Shown one piece after another: positions 15,641-23,902 of a stretch of 64,000 nucleotides of DNA. The stretch's first letter is position 1; each line of letters opens with the position of its first letter. Origin of the DNA: JAFGJQ01 sp964586145 (GTDB lineage Bacteria; Planctomycetota; Phycisphaerae; UBA1845); the NCBI GenBank assembly GCA_964586145.1, contig CAZPHH010000012.1, forward strand, positions 1-64,000. Direction: 5' to 3'. A program made the position numbers and the translations under genes. The notes below the pieces were generated by a model, which saw only the letters and a program-made list of their open reading frames with translations, ran no database searches and was not told the DNA's origin.

Positions 15641-16674
15641 CTTTTCGCATGGACGATTTGGCAGACGCAACCATCCGTCCGAGGCCGAGACACCGGCTGG
15701 CGTTCGGCTTGGCAGTCTTGACCGCCCTGGCGTGGACGGTCGGCGGCCTGGTCGCCGGCGCACGCACGTCCGACCCGACGCTCGCTTCGCAAGTGCTTCA
15801 TCCGGTGGCCGGTCCGGAGCTCATCGTGGCGGGCGCCCTGCTGCTACTGGTCCATGCGTGGGTCTTCCGGAGACAGCCGGACCCGGGGCCGGCCGGCGGC
15901 ATTGTGGTGGTGGGTGTGGTCTGCGCGGGCCTGGCCGCCGAGCACCTGATCCATGCGGCCGACCTCTTCGCCGTTTCGCTTGCCGCACTGGGCATGGGTC
16001 TGCTGATCTCTCGTCCGCGAGCCCCGACTCCGACCGGCGTGATCCTCGGGGCCGCGATGGCTCTTTCGCCGCTGCTGGTCGGGGCCGCTGCGGGCGGCCT
16101 GAGCGCGGCTCGCCGAATGGATGCCTCTTGCCCAACCGCCCGGCGGACGGTTCGCCTGGGAGCGGGCGTGGTGCTGGGCTTCGCCTTGGTTGGCCTGGCC
16201 GGCTGGATGGACGGCCGGCCTGTCTGGGTTGCGCTCGCCATCCCCGAACCGCTCTCACGTCTGGGTCCGGCGGCGGTGTGGCGATTCGGCGCAGAGATCG
16301 CGGATCTGGCTGCTCCGTTGCTGGGGCTGGGCCTGCTGGGCTTGTGGATCGGCGGGCAAATAAAAAACGGTGAGAACGTGCCAAGCCCCGAGTCTTTCCC
16401 GCTGGACCACGCCGTGCGAGTGTGGATGATTGTCAACGTCCTCGCGCTTCTGTGCTTCCCGACGGCGTGCGCGGCCCATGCCATCGTGTGGTTTGCCCCG
16501 CAGGCCCTGCTGGTTCCCACGGGCTGGCGGGCCGTGCGAAAGTCCCTGACCGCCACGCTTCCCTTCTCCATGAAACTCACTCTCGCGGCCTTCGCGACAC
16601 TCCTGGCGTTGCTCACGTGGCCCGCCATCCGTGCGGCCGGAGGAACCATCCTTGTCGCACTGACGGCGTCGTAG
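15637..16674 (+). CDS. Multi-pass membrane protein, unknown
   Basis: A 345-residue hydrophobic protein with about nine membrane segments and no motif I recognise. Arg-rich loops and GLLISRPRAPTPTG lie between helices. GTG 15637 overlaps the preceding stop; ATG 15649 (MDDLADATIRPRPR) is an in-frame alternative, and neither has a clear SD. Coupling to the GT-C-like gene suggests a partner in glycan assembly or export, for example a second transferase or a flippase-like protein, but that is inference from position alone. Confidence 0.6.
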   Translation: MTFRMDDLADATIRPRPRHRLAFGLAVLTALAWTVGGLVAGARTSDPTLASQVLHPVAGPELIVAGALLLLVHAWVFRRQPDPGPAGGIVVVGVVCAGLAAEHLIHAADLFAVSLAALGMGLLISRPRAPTPTGVILGAAMALSPLLVGAAAGGLSAARRMDASCPTARRTVRLGAGVVLGFALVGLAGWMDGRPVWVALAIPEPLSRLGPAAVWRFGAEIADLAAPLLGLGLLGLWIGGQIKNGENVPSPESFPLDHAVRVWMIVNVLALLCFPTACAAHAIVWFAPQALLVPTGWRAVRKSLTATLPFSMKLTLAAFATLLALLTWPAIRAAGGTILVALTAS

Positions 16675-17113
16675 TGGGCCGTGCAGTACCGGAGCATCCG
16701 CTCACTCGTTCGACAGTACGGGCTGGAACGTCCGGAACCGAGACACCCACGTCGGACGGCGACGCCCAAAGAAAAGATCTACACGAAGTGACGTTCCGAC
16801 TCCCTTGCGCAACACGAGGGGGACCGCCTCCGCATTCATGGGTTTCTGTCAGGACGCGCACAATTCGCGACGGACACTTGCCCGCAGCGGCGTGGCGGGC
16901 CTATGCTTCGTCATGACAACAGGCGCGAACCGCGCGATACGCCCGGCGTGCCGTTGAGGGCCGAATCGCAAACGAAAATGGGTGTCAGTCTGAGGCACCA
17001 GGCGGACCGCGATCCGCAAACGTAAGACCGCAAACAGACGAGCCTCAGCCGGCGGCGGGTGTTTGTTGCCGCCCGGAGGTTGTGCTCTCGTTTCAATCAC
17101 AAGGAGATTCGCT
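16675..17113. other. 439-bp intergenic region, no gene seen
   Basis: No convincing coding frame. Just before the peroxiredoxin gene there is a GC-rich hairpin, GGCGGC (17051-17056) with GCCGCC (17068-17073), which could be a leader structure. Nothing else is recognisable. Confidence 0.4.
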
Positions 17114-17839
17114 ATGCAACGAGCAAACGTGTATAGGGCATTTACAGCGGCGATGACCGCATTCATCGTGTCTGTCGCCTGGGCTGGTGAGAAAAAGACG
17201 AAGGACAAAGATGCCCCCGGAGATGAGGTTCGGGCGGAAATCGGAAAGGCCGCCCCGGACTTCGCCCTGAAAGACCTGGACGGCAAGGAACACCGGCTGT
17301 CCGACCTCAAGGGCAAGATCGTGGTGCTGGAGTGGACGAACTACCAGTGCCCGTACGTGCAGTTCCATCACGCCAAGGCCCGCACCATGCAGAAGACGGC
17401 GGCGGAGTTCGAGGACAAGGACGTTGTCTGGCTCGCCATCGATTCCAGCCACTTCAGCGAGGACCGGAAAGAGGAGATTCGCAAGTTCGCCGAGACGAGC
17501 CAATACGCGTTTCCGATTCTGCTGGATGCGAACGGCCACGTCGGGCGCATCTACCAGGCCAGGACCACGCCCCACATGTTCGTGATCGACCGCGAAGGGA
17601 TTCTCGTCTACAACGGCGCCATTGACAGCGAATCGAACATCAGCGCCGCGGAGCGAGATCCGAACAAGGTGAAGAACTACGTCGCCGCGGCCCTGGCCGC
17701 TCTCACGGAAGGCAAGACCGTCGAACCGGCCGAGACCAGACCCTACGGCTGCAGTGTCAAATACGCGAAGGCCGACGACGCGAAGAAACACCAAAAATCC
17801 CACAAGAAGGACAAGGATGCGAAGGACGAAGCGTCCTGA
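17114..17839 (+). CDS. Exported peroxiredoxin/thioredoxin-fold protein
   Basis: A 241-residue AhpC/TSA-type redoxin. The signal peptide is MQRANVYRAFTAAMTAFIVS ending AWA-G. The redoxin domain starts at IGKAAPDFALKDLDGKEHRL. The catalytic Cys lies in EWTNYQCPYVQFHH, where peroxiredoxins have PxxxTxxC-like or CPxC motifs. A second Cys near the C-terminus (ETRPYGCSVKYAK) could act as resolving Cys, and the protein ends in a Lys-rich tail. The start is set by AAGGAG at 17101-17106, 7 nt before ATG; a longer frame from 17063 would bury the signal peptide. Role: extracytoplasmic peroxide or thiol chemistry; the exact substrate is unknown. Confidence 0.82.
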   Translation: MQRANVYRAFTAAMTAFIVSVAWAGEKKTKDKDAPGDEVRAEIGKAAPDFALKDLDGKEHRLSDLKGKIVVLEWTNYQCPYVQFHHAKARTMQKTAAEFEDKDVVWLAIDSSHFSEDRKEEIRKFAETSQYAFPILLDANGHVGRIYQARTTPHMFVIDREGILVYNGAIDSESNISAAERDPNKVKNYVAAALAALTEGKTVEPAETRPYGCSVKYAKADDAKKHQKSHKKDKDAKDEAS

Positions 17840-18051
17840 CGGGAGCAAGGCCCTCGTCGTCTGCCCCGAACCGTGAAAACCGCTGACCCGCGGCGTCGCG
17901 CGGTCGTCGAAGGAACGGCCTCCGCGCGGCCCGCGGGTTTCGGCTTGAGAAGGGGCGTTGGAGACGGCGGCCGCCCCCATGCGCCTGCCCACCCCGTCTG
18001 TCGCTTACCCGGGCTGACCACTCCACAAGAGACTCAAGCCACCCCCGCACA

Positions 18052-19131
18052 GTGGTCGACGCTAGGGTAGGCAAAGGCCGCCGCGCCCCCCGGGGAGCCA
18101 CCGTGGCCCCCCGGGCAGAGGAGCGGCCGACCCTGCTGCGGGAAGCCGTGTTCGTGCGCATCCGCCCCGTGGAAAGCTCAAACCCCCCGGCCGGCTGGCA
18201 GGAGTCCCCGATCGAAGGAATCCTGGTTGACCCGGCGCCGTCGGCCGACCCCGCAGACCTCGCCCACGTAATCAGCGTGGACCTGGAAGACTGGCGGCAG
18301 TCCGTGTTTGACCACTCGCTTCCCGTTTCAGACGATTTTCACCGCGGCACCGAGCGATTGCTGGATCTTCTCGATCGGCACAGCACGCGAGCCACGTTCT
18401 TCGTGCTCGCCAACGTGGCGGAACACTCCCCGGCGCTCATTCGGCGAATCCGGGCGGCCGGCCACGAAATCCAGTCCCACGGGCTCGATCACGTCGAGCT
18501 GAACCGGCTCACCCCGGAACGGTTCCGACGCGACCTGGCCCGCGCAAAGGCGATGATCGAGGATGTGATCGGCGAACCCGTGACGGGGTACCGCGCCCCC
18601 CGCTTTTCCATAACGGCTGAGACCGTCTGGGCCCTGGACATCCTGGCCGAGTCGGGCTTCCGCTACGATTCCTCGGTCTTTCCGATGCGGGTGAGGGGCT
18701 ACGGCATTCAGGGATGGCCGGCCGGCCCGGCCCGGGTCCGGACTCGCAACGGGTCGCAACTGACCGAGGTCCCCGTCTCCACAGCCCAGTGGTGGGGTCG
18801 CCGGTGGCCGGTGGGTGGTGGCGGCTACCTGCGGCTTCTCCCCAGCCGACTCGTGCGGCAGGGACTTCGCTCGGTGGTTGCTCGTGGTCGACCGATCGTG
18901 CTGTATATCCACCCGTACGAGCTGGATTCCACGGCGATATCCGCACTGCGTCTTAACGTACCGTTGATGCGGAGGATACATCAGGGGCTGGGGCGGCGAT
19001 CCGTAGCCGGTAAGCTGGCCACTCTGCTGCAAACCTTCCGGTTCGGCCCGATGGGGCGGCTTGTGCCGACCATCGGCCCGCCATCCCCCGCGGATGCCCC
19101 AGTGGATAGCACGTCAAATCGCCGATCGTAA
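18052..19131 (+). CDS. Polysaccharide deacetylase of the XrtA/exosortase-associated type
   Basis: NodB-fold deacetylase followed by the DUF3473-like C-terminal region. Motifs in order: ISVDLEDWRQS (metal and catalytic Asp), RATFFVLANVAEHSP, GHEIQSHGLDHVELNRL (metal His pair), TGYRAPRFSITAETVW, YDSSVFPMRVRGYGIQG, PVGGGGYLRLLPSRLV and VLYIHPYELDS. This series closely matches deacetylases found in PEP-CTERM/exosortase exopolysaccharide loci, although no exosortase is in the window. The frame opens at GTG 18052, but conserved sequence begins near residue 70. GTG 18148 with a GGGA SD is a plausible shorter start. Predicted role: de-N-acetylation of an exopolysaccharide. Confidence 0.82.
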   Translation: MVDARVGKGRRAPRGATVAPRAEERPTLLREAVFVRIRPVESSNPPAGWQESPIEGILVDPAPSADPADLAHVISVDLEDWRQSVFDHSLPVSDDFHRGTERLLDLLDRHSTRATFFVLANVAEHSPALIRRIRAAGHEIQSHGLDHVELNRLTPERFRRDLARAKAMIEDVIGEPVTGYRAPRFSITAETVWALDILAESGFRYDSSVFPMRVRGYGIQGWPAGPARVRTRNGSQLTEVPVSTAQWWGRRWPVGGGGYLRLLPSRLVRQGLRSVVARGRPIVLYIHPYELDSTAISALRLNVPLMRRIHQGLGRRSVAGKLATLLQTFRFGPMGRLVPTIGPPSPADAPVDSTSNRRS

Positions 19132-19515
19132 CACTCGGGTTCCCGACTCGTGTCATTGGGAGAACGCAGTTCGTCGCGATTGCGGGCAGCTCGCCTGTTC
19201 TCACGCAAGAACGGGAATCTGCGCAGACAGAAGTGAGACTGGATTGCGCCTCGTCCGGGAACCTCGAAATCTCATTGGCCCGCCTGTGATTTGTGTGATA
19301 AACTTGTGAAGGCATCGTATCTGGATGGGGATAGAAGCAGTACGGCCGCGACCCTCGCCGTCTGAGTGACGATTGCTTGCCTTTTTGAGGTGGGGATCGG
19401 TGACGGGGGCCGCGGCCCAATTTGTGCGCATGGAACAGGGCAGGCCGCTGAGAAACGGTCTGCCCTGTTCGTGATGGGTGGCTCTGACGGTTTATTCGGT
19501 GTCGGACACGCAGAG
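19132..19515. other. 384-bp convergent intergenic region
   Basis: Lies between the deacetylase and the minus-strand protease. Apart from the strong hairpin at 19433-19470 I see no gene. The segment near 19290-19310 (GTGATAAACTTGTG) is AT-richer but does not form a clear promoter. Confidence 0.4.
19433..19470. terminator. Strong hairpin between convergent genes
   Basis: GAACAGGGCAG (19433-19443) pairs with CTGCCCTGTTC (19460-19470). Three inner pairs extend it to a 14-bp stem with a 10-nt loop. There is no U-tract on either side. Its position downstream of both convergent genes suggests a bidirectional terminator. Confidence 0.5.
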
Positions 19516-20874
19516 TCAGTCGTCCAGAGCCCCGTTTTGCTTCTGCTCCGCGGCCCGAGCCTTTTCACACGCGCCACAGAAGCAGGTGGCGAACTGGAGC
19601 CCGTCGCGGGCCGGCGGCCCAGTCTCTTCGTCATACCAGGCGGCCCGCATGCGAATCTCCTGCTTCGCCACCGCCCGCAGGGCGTCCAAATCTCCGCCGA
19701 CCGCCTCTACCAGAAGCAGCGGCGCGTCCTGGTAGCCGATCGGGAACACGTACTTATCCAGGGGGGCCCGCCGAAACGCCTGCGGCCCGAGCATCTGCCG
19801 CAGCGTGGCGGAGACATCCATGATGGAGAGCGGATCGTGGGAGTGCTGCAGCCCCAGCAGGTGCCCCGCCTCGTGCGAGGCGACGTTGGCCAAGGCCTGC
19901 GCCATCTCGTCAGCCGTCGGGCTCAGCACCAGGAAGGCCTGGAACGTATCCACGAAGACCACGGCCTCCTGAACGATCTGTTCGTTGTACTCATCCACGT
20001 TGGTTGCGACACCCAGCAGGTCCGGATCGTACGCGCCGAAGTGAATCGTCGTGTGCGGCGCCGTCGGGCGCGGACCCTCTCGGGATGAAACGAACTCCAC
20101 GTTCAAGCCGGTGTAATCCTCCCGAACGTGGCTCATGATCCTCTCGATCATCCAATCGGTCTGACCGCCGTACGTCACTGCAATCCGGCTGCCCTCAAAG
20201 GGCGGGATGCCCACGGTCGGTCGGCTGCCGATGGTCACGGCCGCCTCTCCGTCGAAGTTCATGAAGATGATCTGCGTCTGCGGCGCCGGAAGGTCCTCCG
20301 GCGCACCGCGGACCACGGAGACCGAGTAGTCGCCCTGCGTACCCGAGCCGGCGCTGGACGCCACGGCCAGATAACAGCGCTCACTCGCGCGGCGGACGGT
20401 CACGCGGATGCGGGGATCGAGCAGCCCGGCGTAATAGGCGCGGTCGTCGTTGGCGTAGATCAGGTTCTGGTCGGCGTCAAAGAGCGCGGCCACGGCATCG
20501 AGGGTGGACCGGGCCGTCACGTCGACGACGAGGACGTCGCCCGCAGCGATGGGACCCAGGTCGTAGACATCCACGTCGGACGGGCTGGAGATGCTGCCCT
20601 CAATCCAGGCTTGCGAATTCGAGAAGGTCACGGCGTTCGCCGCAGCGAACGGGCCGGCCGCCGGATCACCGGGTCCCTCGGGCTCGATGAACACGTATTC
20701 GTCATCCCGATCGCCCCCGCCTCCGGGGTTTCCGGTGGGGCCGTCCGCGGGCGCGGCGTCGGCTGTCGGCGGTGCGTTGCCGACCGACGAGCAGCCGAGG
20801 CCGGCCAGGAGCGCGTATCCGAGACACGCGACAACCCATCCCCATCGAGCGCATGGCGCCAGCCTGGAAATCAT
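19516..20874 (-). CDS. Exported metzincin-like zinc protease with PPC-type domain
   Basis: A 452-residue exported protein. An N-terminal hydrophobic stretch (VVACLGYALLAGLGCSS) ends at a Cys and could be a lipoprotein signal, but -3 is Gly, so the lipobox is weak. A low-complexity Gly/Asp/Pro linker follows. A pre-peptidase C-terminal-type beta domain spans about residues 88-190 (DVDVYDLGPIAAGDVLVVDV). The protease domain contains HEAGHLLGLQH at 334-344, the metzincin HExxHxxGxxH zinc motif, and a possible Met-turn SIMD at 350-353. Two Cys pairs near the end (CFCGAC) may form a disulfide or a metal site. ATG 20874 is preferred over an upstream start because it begins the signal sequence. The substrate is unknown. 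Confidence 0.78.
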   Translation of the reverse strand: MISRLAPCARWGWVVACLGYALLAGLGCSSVGNAPPTADAAPADGPTGNPGGGGDRDDEYVFIEPEGPGDPAAGPFAAANAVTFSNSQAWIEGSISSPSDVDVYDLGPIAAGDVLVVDVTARSTLDAVAALFDADQNLIYANDDRAYYAGLLDPRIRVTVRRASERCYLAVASSAGSGTQGDYSVSVVRGAPEDLPAPQTQIIFMNFDGEAAVTIGSRPTVGIPPFEGSRIAVTYGGQTDWMIERIMSHVREDYTGLNVEFVSSREGPRPTAPHTTIHFGAYDPDLLGVATNVDEYNEQIVQEAVVFVDTFQAFLVLSPTADEMAQALANVASHEAGHLLGLQHSHDPLSIMDVSATLRQMLGPQAFRRAPLDKYVFPIGYQDAPLLLVEAVGGDLDALRAVAKQEIRMRAAWYDEETGPPARDGLQFATCFCGACEKARAAEQKQNGALDD

Positions 20875-21465
20875 TTCTGTCCCCCCACACGGCGAATGCG
20901 GCGGCGCGGCGCAGGGCCGCACCCCCCACCTGAAAAAGGCCGACGTCCGTTCGGGTTCGAGTCGATACGTTCCGGTGTGTCAGCGCAAAAAAAGCCTCTT
21001 TCCCCCCCGGAACGCGAGACCGTCGTAACCACCCCGATTCGACGTCTCTGAGACTGGTGAGACCGGAAACCGTCGTGCGGCCGGAAGCCGTCGCGTCGTG
21101 AAAGCAATCGTGTCCTGCCCGGTTTCCCAGGCTTCGCCAGTCACCCTTCAGAATCCAATACGTCGGCGCGGAAGGCAAACGAATCGGCAAACTTTGCCCG
21201 CCTTCGGCGCAATGGTCGTCCGCATCCGTGTGCGCGCAGGCCGCGTCCGTGAATGTCGCGCACGGTTGCCCGTTTTCGTGACCGGCCCGGGCTCACGCGA
21301 CCACCCCGCGAGCGGGAGTCCGGTAATGCTGCGTCGCCGGCGCGTGGCAACCCGGGAAACGGGCCGGTGGGCGGCGTGAAAACCGCGCCGGTCGTTCAGG
21401 GCCGGCGGACCGCTTCCGATAGAAGAGCAGAGACGCTGCCCAATCGGCTGTGGGAGACGATGCGT
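20875..21465. other. 591-bp divergent intergenic region
   Basis: Lies between the minus-strand protease and the PilZ gene. It contains short reiterations of ACCGTCGT around 21019-21080 and a poly-A run at 20988-20994. I see no gene, RNA or firm promoter. Confidence 0.4.
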
Positions 21466-21810
21466 ATGCCGCGTGTGAGTACGTCAGAAGTCCGAGAAGT
21501 CGTGGCGAACTGGCTCCAGGAGGCCAAGATGTTCGGCGAGGTGGACACGCGCGACATCAAGCGCAGTCGCCGGCGCTACTCCTGGCGTCGGCCCATGGAG
21601 CTCCGTGCGGGCAAGCGCATGCATTACGTCTACAGCCGTGACATCAGCGAAGACGGGATCGGCGTGGTCTGTCGCAGCCGCCTGGGCGAAGCCACCCAGG
21701 TGGAGCTGCGCCGCGACGAGACCGACCCGTGGATTCCCGCCCGCGTCGCCCACTGCACGCAGACCGTAGGCGCCTACAAGGTCGGTATTGAACTGGCGTT
21801 CGAGTTCTGA
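21466..21810 (+). CDS. Single-domain PilZ c-di-GMP-binding protein
   Basis: A 114-residue protein almost entirely made of a PilZ domain. The first c-di-GMP motif RRxxxR is seen in SRRRYSWRRPMEL, and the second, DxSxxG, in YSRDISEDGIGVVCR. A short N-terminal helix (VREVVANWLQEAKMF) precedes the domain. Both ligand motifs are intact, so c-di-GMP binding is expected. The frame opens far upstream, but ATG 21466 sits 9 nt after GGGAG (21452-21456); ATG 21460 is possible though too close to the SD. It is probably an effector or adaptor acting on an unknown target. A hairpin, GCGTCT/AGACGC at 21876-21892, lies downstream. Confidence 0.85.
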   Translation: MPRVSTSEVREVVANWLQEAKMFGEVDTRDIKRSRRRYSWRRPMELRAGKRMHYVYSRDISEDGIGVVCRSRLGEATQVELRRDETDPWIPARVAHCTQTVGAYKVGIELAFEF

Positions 21811-22177
21811 ACGATTGATCCCGTCCGTTTCCTCCCTCGCGAGCGCATCGTGCTCCTCCTCCGGCCCTCCGGGCGGCGTCTTCGCGAGACGCGCGCGGCG
21901 GGGTTCAACGGACCCGCATCCTGTCCGCAACCACGCCGGCCCCGTTAAGATTGCGCTAAGTTTCCGCGCGCCCCGCGGTGCATCCGGGCGCCCGTTCTTC
22001 CGTCTGTCGGCCGCGTGAGAGAATCATGCCGAACGCCCCTCGCCGCCCGTTGACACTTCTGCGTGCGCCATGCCACAATCCGGGCTGAGGAGCCTTCCGC
22101 TGCGCGGCCCCAAGCGACGGTCCCGCAGCGCCGGACGAGGATCGGGGCTTGCGGTTCGGACAGGAAGTTTCAGAGTC
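21811..22177. other. 367-bp intergenic region
   Basis: Contains a perfect 6-bp stem with a 5-nt loop (GCGTCT 21876-21881, AGACGC 21887-21892), a possible terminator of the PilZ gene. The in-frame upstream extension of the permease gene (22070-22177) has no SD and no permease-like sequence, so I treat it as non-coding. Confidence 0.35.
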
Positions 22178-23758
22178 GTGTTCACCGAGATATCCGAGCT
22201 GATCCACCTCATCTCCCAGCAGCCCTCCTTCATTATCGGGGCGGTGCTGGTCGGCCTGGTCATGTTGTTCTGGGACACCGTGGAGGTGGGTCGGAACGAC
22301 GCGGCCAATCTGGTCAACGCGGTGCTGGGGGCCCGCATCCTGCCCCGGCGAACGGCGCTCGCGCTGGCCGGTGCGTGCGTGGTGCTCGGGGCGTCGTTTT
22401 CGTCCGCCGTCGTCGAGACGGCACGGACGGGGATCTTCGATCCTCAGAAGCTGCGGTCCGTGGAGCAGTTGCTGGCCATCTACGCGTCGGTCTACATCGT
22501 GGACACCGTTCTGCTGTACAGCTTCTCCGCATACGGCATGCCGGTCAGCACCACGGCCTGCCTGGTCTTCGAGCTGCTGGGGGCCTCGTTCGCCCTGGAG
22601 TTCTTCGGCGTCGTGCGATGGGACAAGTCGGGCACGGTGGTCGCGGCCATCGTCTGTTCGATCCTCCTCAGCGGGGTCGCGTCGTTCCTGATTCAGCGAG
22701 CCGCCCGCGGGGCGATCGGCCGTCGGTCGGACGACCTGCAAACGCTTCTTCTCCACGGCGGCTGGATCGGCGGAGGCGTGCTGGCCGGCCTGTTCTACTT
22801 CATGATTCTCAAGGGCATGGGCGGCGTGAAGGCCGTCGGCGCCTTTCGGGACTCGGTGTTCGCGTACTACGGGTCCGCGGCCATGCTGGTGTTCCTCTGG
22901 GGCGGGTTCGCGATTCTCGTCCACGCCGCCCTGGTCGTTTTCAAGGAGCGCGCCGCGAAGTGGCTTTTCCCCGCACTCACCGTTCTCGGCATGATGTGCA
23001 TGGCGTTTGCGTTCGGGCAGAACGATCTGGCCAACTGCGCGTCACCAGGCCTGGCCACCCTGCACACCGTCAAGCACATCGATGAAGGCATGGGCACGAT
23101 CACGGAGCTGCAGATCAACCGAAGCTGGCTCGTGGTCTGCGGCTGCCTGATGGCGGCCGGCATGTTCACGAAAACCTCCCAGCGGGTGACCCGCGCGGCG
23201 ATGCGGGCCGGCAGCGCAGGCGACCACGTGAGGCTCTGGGCGCCGCAGTGGTGCATCGGCCTGGCGAAACGGATGCTCCGGTCCCAACCGCACAACGGGG
23301 CGCTGGCGCCCGAGGCCGCGGTGACGCCCGCCGGCAAGACCGCCCACTACGACATGCTCCGCGCCTGCGTGATCATGGCCGTTTCCGCCTCGGTCATTGC
23401 CACGGCCTCCAGCCTGGGGCTGCCGGTGTCCACCACGTACGTGGCCTTCGCAGCGATCGTGGCCACGGGGATGGCGGACCGCATCTTCCGGCGCGGCGAC
23501 GCGGCCCTGAAGCTGGGGCGGTCCATCTGGGTCGTGTTCAGTTGGTTCATGGCCGCGGTGATCGCGGCGTTGGCCGCGGGCATCGTGTGCCGATGCGTGT
23601 ACCACCTGGGCATTGCGGGGATGCTGCTGACCATCGGCGCGAACCTGGTCGTCCGGTCCGTCGTGAAGAAACGGTCGGATGCCCAGCGAGAACGGGTCCG
23701 GGCGGAGGCCGCCGCCCGCATGCAGGCGGAGGAGGCCGACGCACACGACCCCGAGTAG
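22178..23758 (+). CDS. PiT-family inorganic phosphate permease
   Basis: A 526-residue multi-pass transporter of the PiT (PitA/Pho-4) family, which imports phosphate, or sulfate in some members, with cation symport. The two inverted family signatures are present: EVGRNDAANLVNAVLGARIL near the N-terminus and AFGQNDLANCASPGLATLH in the middle. Duplicated membrane segments end with LGLPVSTTYVAFAAIVATGM, the hallmark of the C-terminal repeat; VSTTACLVFELLG is its N-terminal equivalent. GTG 22178 has AGGAAG about 10 nt upstream and starts at the first conserved segment. The open frame back to 22070 is non-conserved. No PhoU-like partner is adjacent. Confidence 0.85.
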   Translation: MFTEISELIHLISQQPSFIIGAVLVGLVMLFWDTVEVGRNDAANLVNAVLGARILPRRTALALAGACVVLGASFSSAVVETARTGIFDPQKLRSVEQLLAIYASVYIVDTVLLYSFSAYGMPVSTTACLVFELLGASFALEFFGVVRWDKSGTVVAAIVCSILLSGVASFLIQRAARGAIGRRSDDLQTLLLHGGWIGGGVLAGLFYFMILKGMGGVKAVGAFRDSVFAYYGSAAMLVFLWGGFAILVHAALVVFKERAAKWLFPALTVLGMMCMAFAFGQNDLANCASPGLATLHTVKHIDEGMGTITELQINRSWLVVCGCLMAAGMFTKTSQRVTRAAMRAGSAGDHVRLWAPQWCIGLAKRMLRSQPHNGALAPEAAVTPAGKTAHYDMLRACVIMAVSASVIATASSLGLPVSTTYVAFAAIVATGMADRIFRRGDAALKLGRSIWVVFSWFMAAVIAALAAGIVCRCVYHLGIAGMLLTIGANLVVRSVVKKRSDAQRERVRAEAAARMQAEEADAHDPE

Positions 23759-23822
23759 AGGCTCGCTCACCCCACGGACCGGCGGCCCGGCACGCCACCC
23801 AACCGTTGTCGCGAGCGTACGA

Positions 23823-23869
23823 AACACAGCACCCCGGCGTGGCGTTCGACCATGCCGGGGTGTTGCGTT
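23823..23869. terminator. Bidirectional hairpin between permease and acyl-CoA synthetase genes
   Basis: A long stem has the core CACCCCGGCGTGG (23830-23842) paired with CCATGCCGGGGTG (23850-23862), a 7-nt loop, and further pairs out to 23823/23869. It lies midway between two convergent genes. No clear U-tract. Confidence 0.6.
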
Positions 23870-23902
23870 GGGGCCCCTGCGAAACAGGAGGAACTGCAAC
23901 CG

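Noticed and set aside
20945..20970. Possible tRNA T-arm (GGTTCGAGTC)
   Set aside because: No matching acceptor, D or anticodon stems could be built around it.
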